Assembly (NCBI GenBank): GCA_963556695.1 | Contig: CAUWAG010000003.1 | Coordinates: 3,472,001 to 3,536,000, forward strand | Reading direction: 5' to 3' | Length of the DNA: 64,000 nt | From: Anthostomella pinea | Lineage: Eukaryota > Ascomycota > Sordariomycetes > Xylariales > Xylariaceae | Shown here: piece after piece, positions 62,588-64,000 of the stretch | Position numbering within the stretch: position 1 is the stretch's first letter | Layout of the letters: every line of letters begins with the position of its first letter | Notes under the pieces: generated by a model | Database searches by the model: none | Seen by the model: the letters and a program-made list of their open reading frames with translations, nothing else | Told to the model about the DNA's origin: nothing | Program-made: the position numbers and the translations under genes

Positions 62588-63511
62588 ATGGCCTACAAAG
62601 TTCTTCGCCGGGAATGGAGGTCGAAGAGCGCCATGTACATAATGATGTTCGCCGAGCTGGGCGCAACAGTAGCGATGTTGGTTCTATTCGGCATCGCCCA
62701 ACCCAACCTGTACCGAACCAAGTTATGGCAAGCCGGCTATGAGCTCGGTTTCAACTCGAGTCCCGCCGTGATACTCTACGCATATGCGAACCACGTGTCG
62801 CAGCCGAATCTCCCATTTGTGTGGTCGCAAACGTAAGTGAACGCGGAGCTCTCTCTACTGCTTTCCTTAAAGCACAAGGCTGACATGACATGCGCCCTTC
62901 AGATTAACCAACTTCAACGTCGCCATCTCCGTCATCAGCCTCTTCTTCCTCCTCACCAAGCTGATCGCCTTCATTCTGCACGTGTGGTATCCCGTCGTCG
63001 CGCTGCTCTTCAACGTCTCGCTCGTGGCATTCTACGCCGCAAGCCTCGGTGGTCAGGCCGGTCCGGATTACCTGGATCCCACCAAGCCGAGCCCGGTGGC
63101 CTGGTACATCGCCAAGCCCTGCACCGTCGCCGCCAACAAGGCCGTGCAGGGCAACTGCACCCTGGCAAAGGGCACTTTCGCCGCGACGTCCGTCATGTTG
63201 TGAGTCAGAACCCATGGGGCCAACCAAACTCTCTTTAGCGGCACGATGCTAATTTTCCCCTCGATAGTGCGGTCACTTTGGTCAATCTAGGCCTCAACAT
63301 CTGGGCTATGCTGCCCAATGAGGCCGACAAGAAGGATGTGGACTCTGATGATGACAGCTACTCCTCGCCGTCTGCCATGAAGAGGGGTGCGGAATGGGAG
63401 ATGCAGGGGATTCCGCCGACGCCGCGGACGGCCACGATGCCCTACACGCCGCGGACAATGGCTTTCAACACACTGGAGCGCAAAATGCCCTTGCGTCGAG
63501 AATATGGTTGA
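62588..63511 (+). CDS. Four-span membrane protein, conserved in filamentous ascomycetes
   Basis: The three exons are 62588-62832, 62903-63199 and 63268-63511, with introns of 70 and 68 nt, encoding 261 aa. The start MAYKVLRREWRSKSAMYIMM is preferred; the frame is open upstream, but conserved sequence begins here. There are four likely transmembrane helices: MMFAELGATVAMLVLFGIA, VAISVISLFFLLTKLIAFIL, VVALLFNVSLVAFYAAS, and the segment spanning exon 2/3 (SVMFAVTLVNLGLNIWAML). An extracellular-type loop with two cysteines (KPCTVAANKAVQGNCTLAKG) precedes the last helix, as in MARVEL-like or tetraspan topologies. The cytosolic tail has repeated TPRT motifs (PPTPRTATMPYTPRT) that could be phosphorylated. 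The function is unknown. Confidence 0.85.
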
Positions 63512-63874
63512 GCCTGCGGCCACCTGGAGCGAGGAAAGGGATCAAGGTGTACAGCAGAGAGGAGATGGGGAACAGAGATCACTCACCCACCATGGGGAAT
63601 GCACGTCTTAGTTGACCGACCGGAAGCTTTATTCATCGTCCAATACCGTCTTTTTAGAGCGAGCGAAATGCATTCCTACGTGTATAGGAGCAGCGGCGGC
63701 GGCCCCATTTTTGGGTATATTGGGCGTGGCGCAAAGCGTTGGGCGAGGACAGGTTGGATATGTCTGTCCTCTGCTATACGGTTCCATAATGTGTGTATAC
63801 TACAGGACACTTGCCAACTATAGGTTAGGACTTGGGATGGATCGTGACATGAATCCACGACAAGCCTTCGTATC
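63512..63874. other. Convergent 3' spacer
   Basis: This is 363 bp between the membrane-protein stop and the partial gene at the right edge. No feature was recognised. Confidence 0.4.
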
Positions 63875-64000
63875 CTAACGCACTTCGTCGGGGGGTGGCG
63901 AATCGTCTGCCTCTTTACTCGATATGTTTCCATCTTCGTGATCGACGCGTTGGTCGCGCTGCCGTACTTCTTTTTCTATCCATCGGCATGCTGGAGATTG
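63875..64000 (-). CDS. Partial gene, C-terminal 41 residues (cut by window end)
   Basis: The minus-strand frame entering at 64000 is open for 41 codons and stops at the TAG 63877-63875. The sequence is hydrophilic and protein-like (RWIEKEVRQRDQRVDHEDG, then a DDSPPPDEVR end). It is probably the tail of a gene lying to the right; family unknown. Confidence 0.5.
   Translation of the reverse strand, partial: QSPACRWIEKEVRQRDQRVDHEDGNISSKEADDSPPPDEVR

Overview
This window is nuclear DNA of a filamentous ascomycete (Pezizomycotina). The evidence is short introns of about 50-165 nt with GTRNGT donors and CTRAC-like branch sites, GC-rich coding regions, and gene families typical of the group: a kexin, an ATG24-type sorting nexin, a CAP10 (GT90) glycosyltransferase, a hybrid histidine kinase and single-domain GH11 and GH43 glycosidases. 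Plant-polysaccharide enzymes plus a small cysteine-rich secreted protein suggest a plant-associated lifestyle. I cannot name the class or genus from the sequence. All exon models come from reading splice sites by eye.

Layout. 0.9-16.8 kb is ordinary housekeeping and secretory-pathway territory: a PhoD-like metallophosphatase (-), kexin (+), sorting nexin 4 (-) and a GT90 membrane glycosyltransferase (-). 16.8-19.9 kb is gene-free. 19.9-33.3 kb carries an SDR polyol-type dehydrogenase, a frameshifted conserved fungal gene, a small HTH protein, an aldehyde dehydrogenase, a GH43 xylosidase/arabinofuranosidase, a divergent orphan gene and an aldo-keto reductase. Together these would suit sugar or pentose metabolism, but that is only an inference. 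33.7-37.1 kb has an orphan gene with an internal repeat, a SAM methyltransferase and a GNAT acetyltransferase broken by one base.

37.1-44.0 kb is the dynamic part. It holds an alpha/beta-hydrolase pseudogene split by an AT-rich insertion, a decayed C2H2 zinc-finger gene, a secreted six-cysteine protein (candidate effector) and unassigned coding remnants. 44.0-49.7 kb returns to conserved genes: NAA38 (NatC subunit) and the XPG/Rad2 repair nuclease share a divergent promoter, followed by a coiled-coil protein with one apparent base insertion. 49.7-64.0 kb contains a GH11 xylanase, a large hybrid histidine kinase, a four-span membrane protein with a periodic CCAAT-box promoter, and the 3' end of a further gene at the right edge. 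Large gene-free stretches separate these.

The most useful cross-window observation is that several otherwise good gene models are each repaired by one-base changes, mostly at short C/G or A runs. This means either assembly error or local gene decay. No RNA genes, CRISPR arrays or complete transposons were seen.
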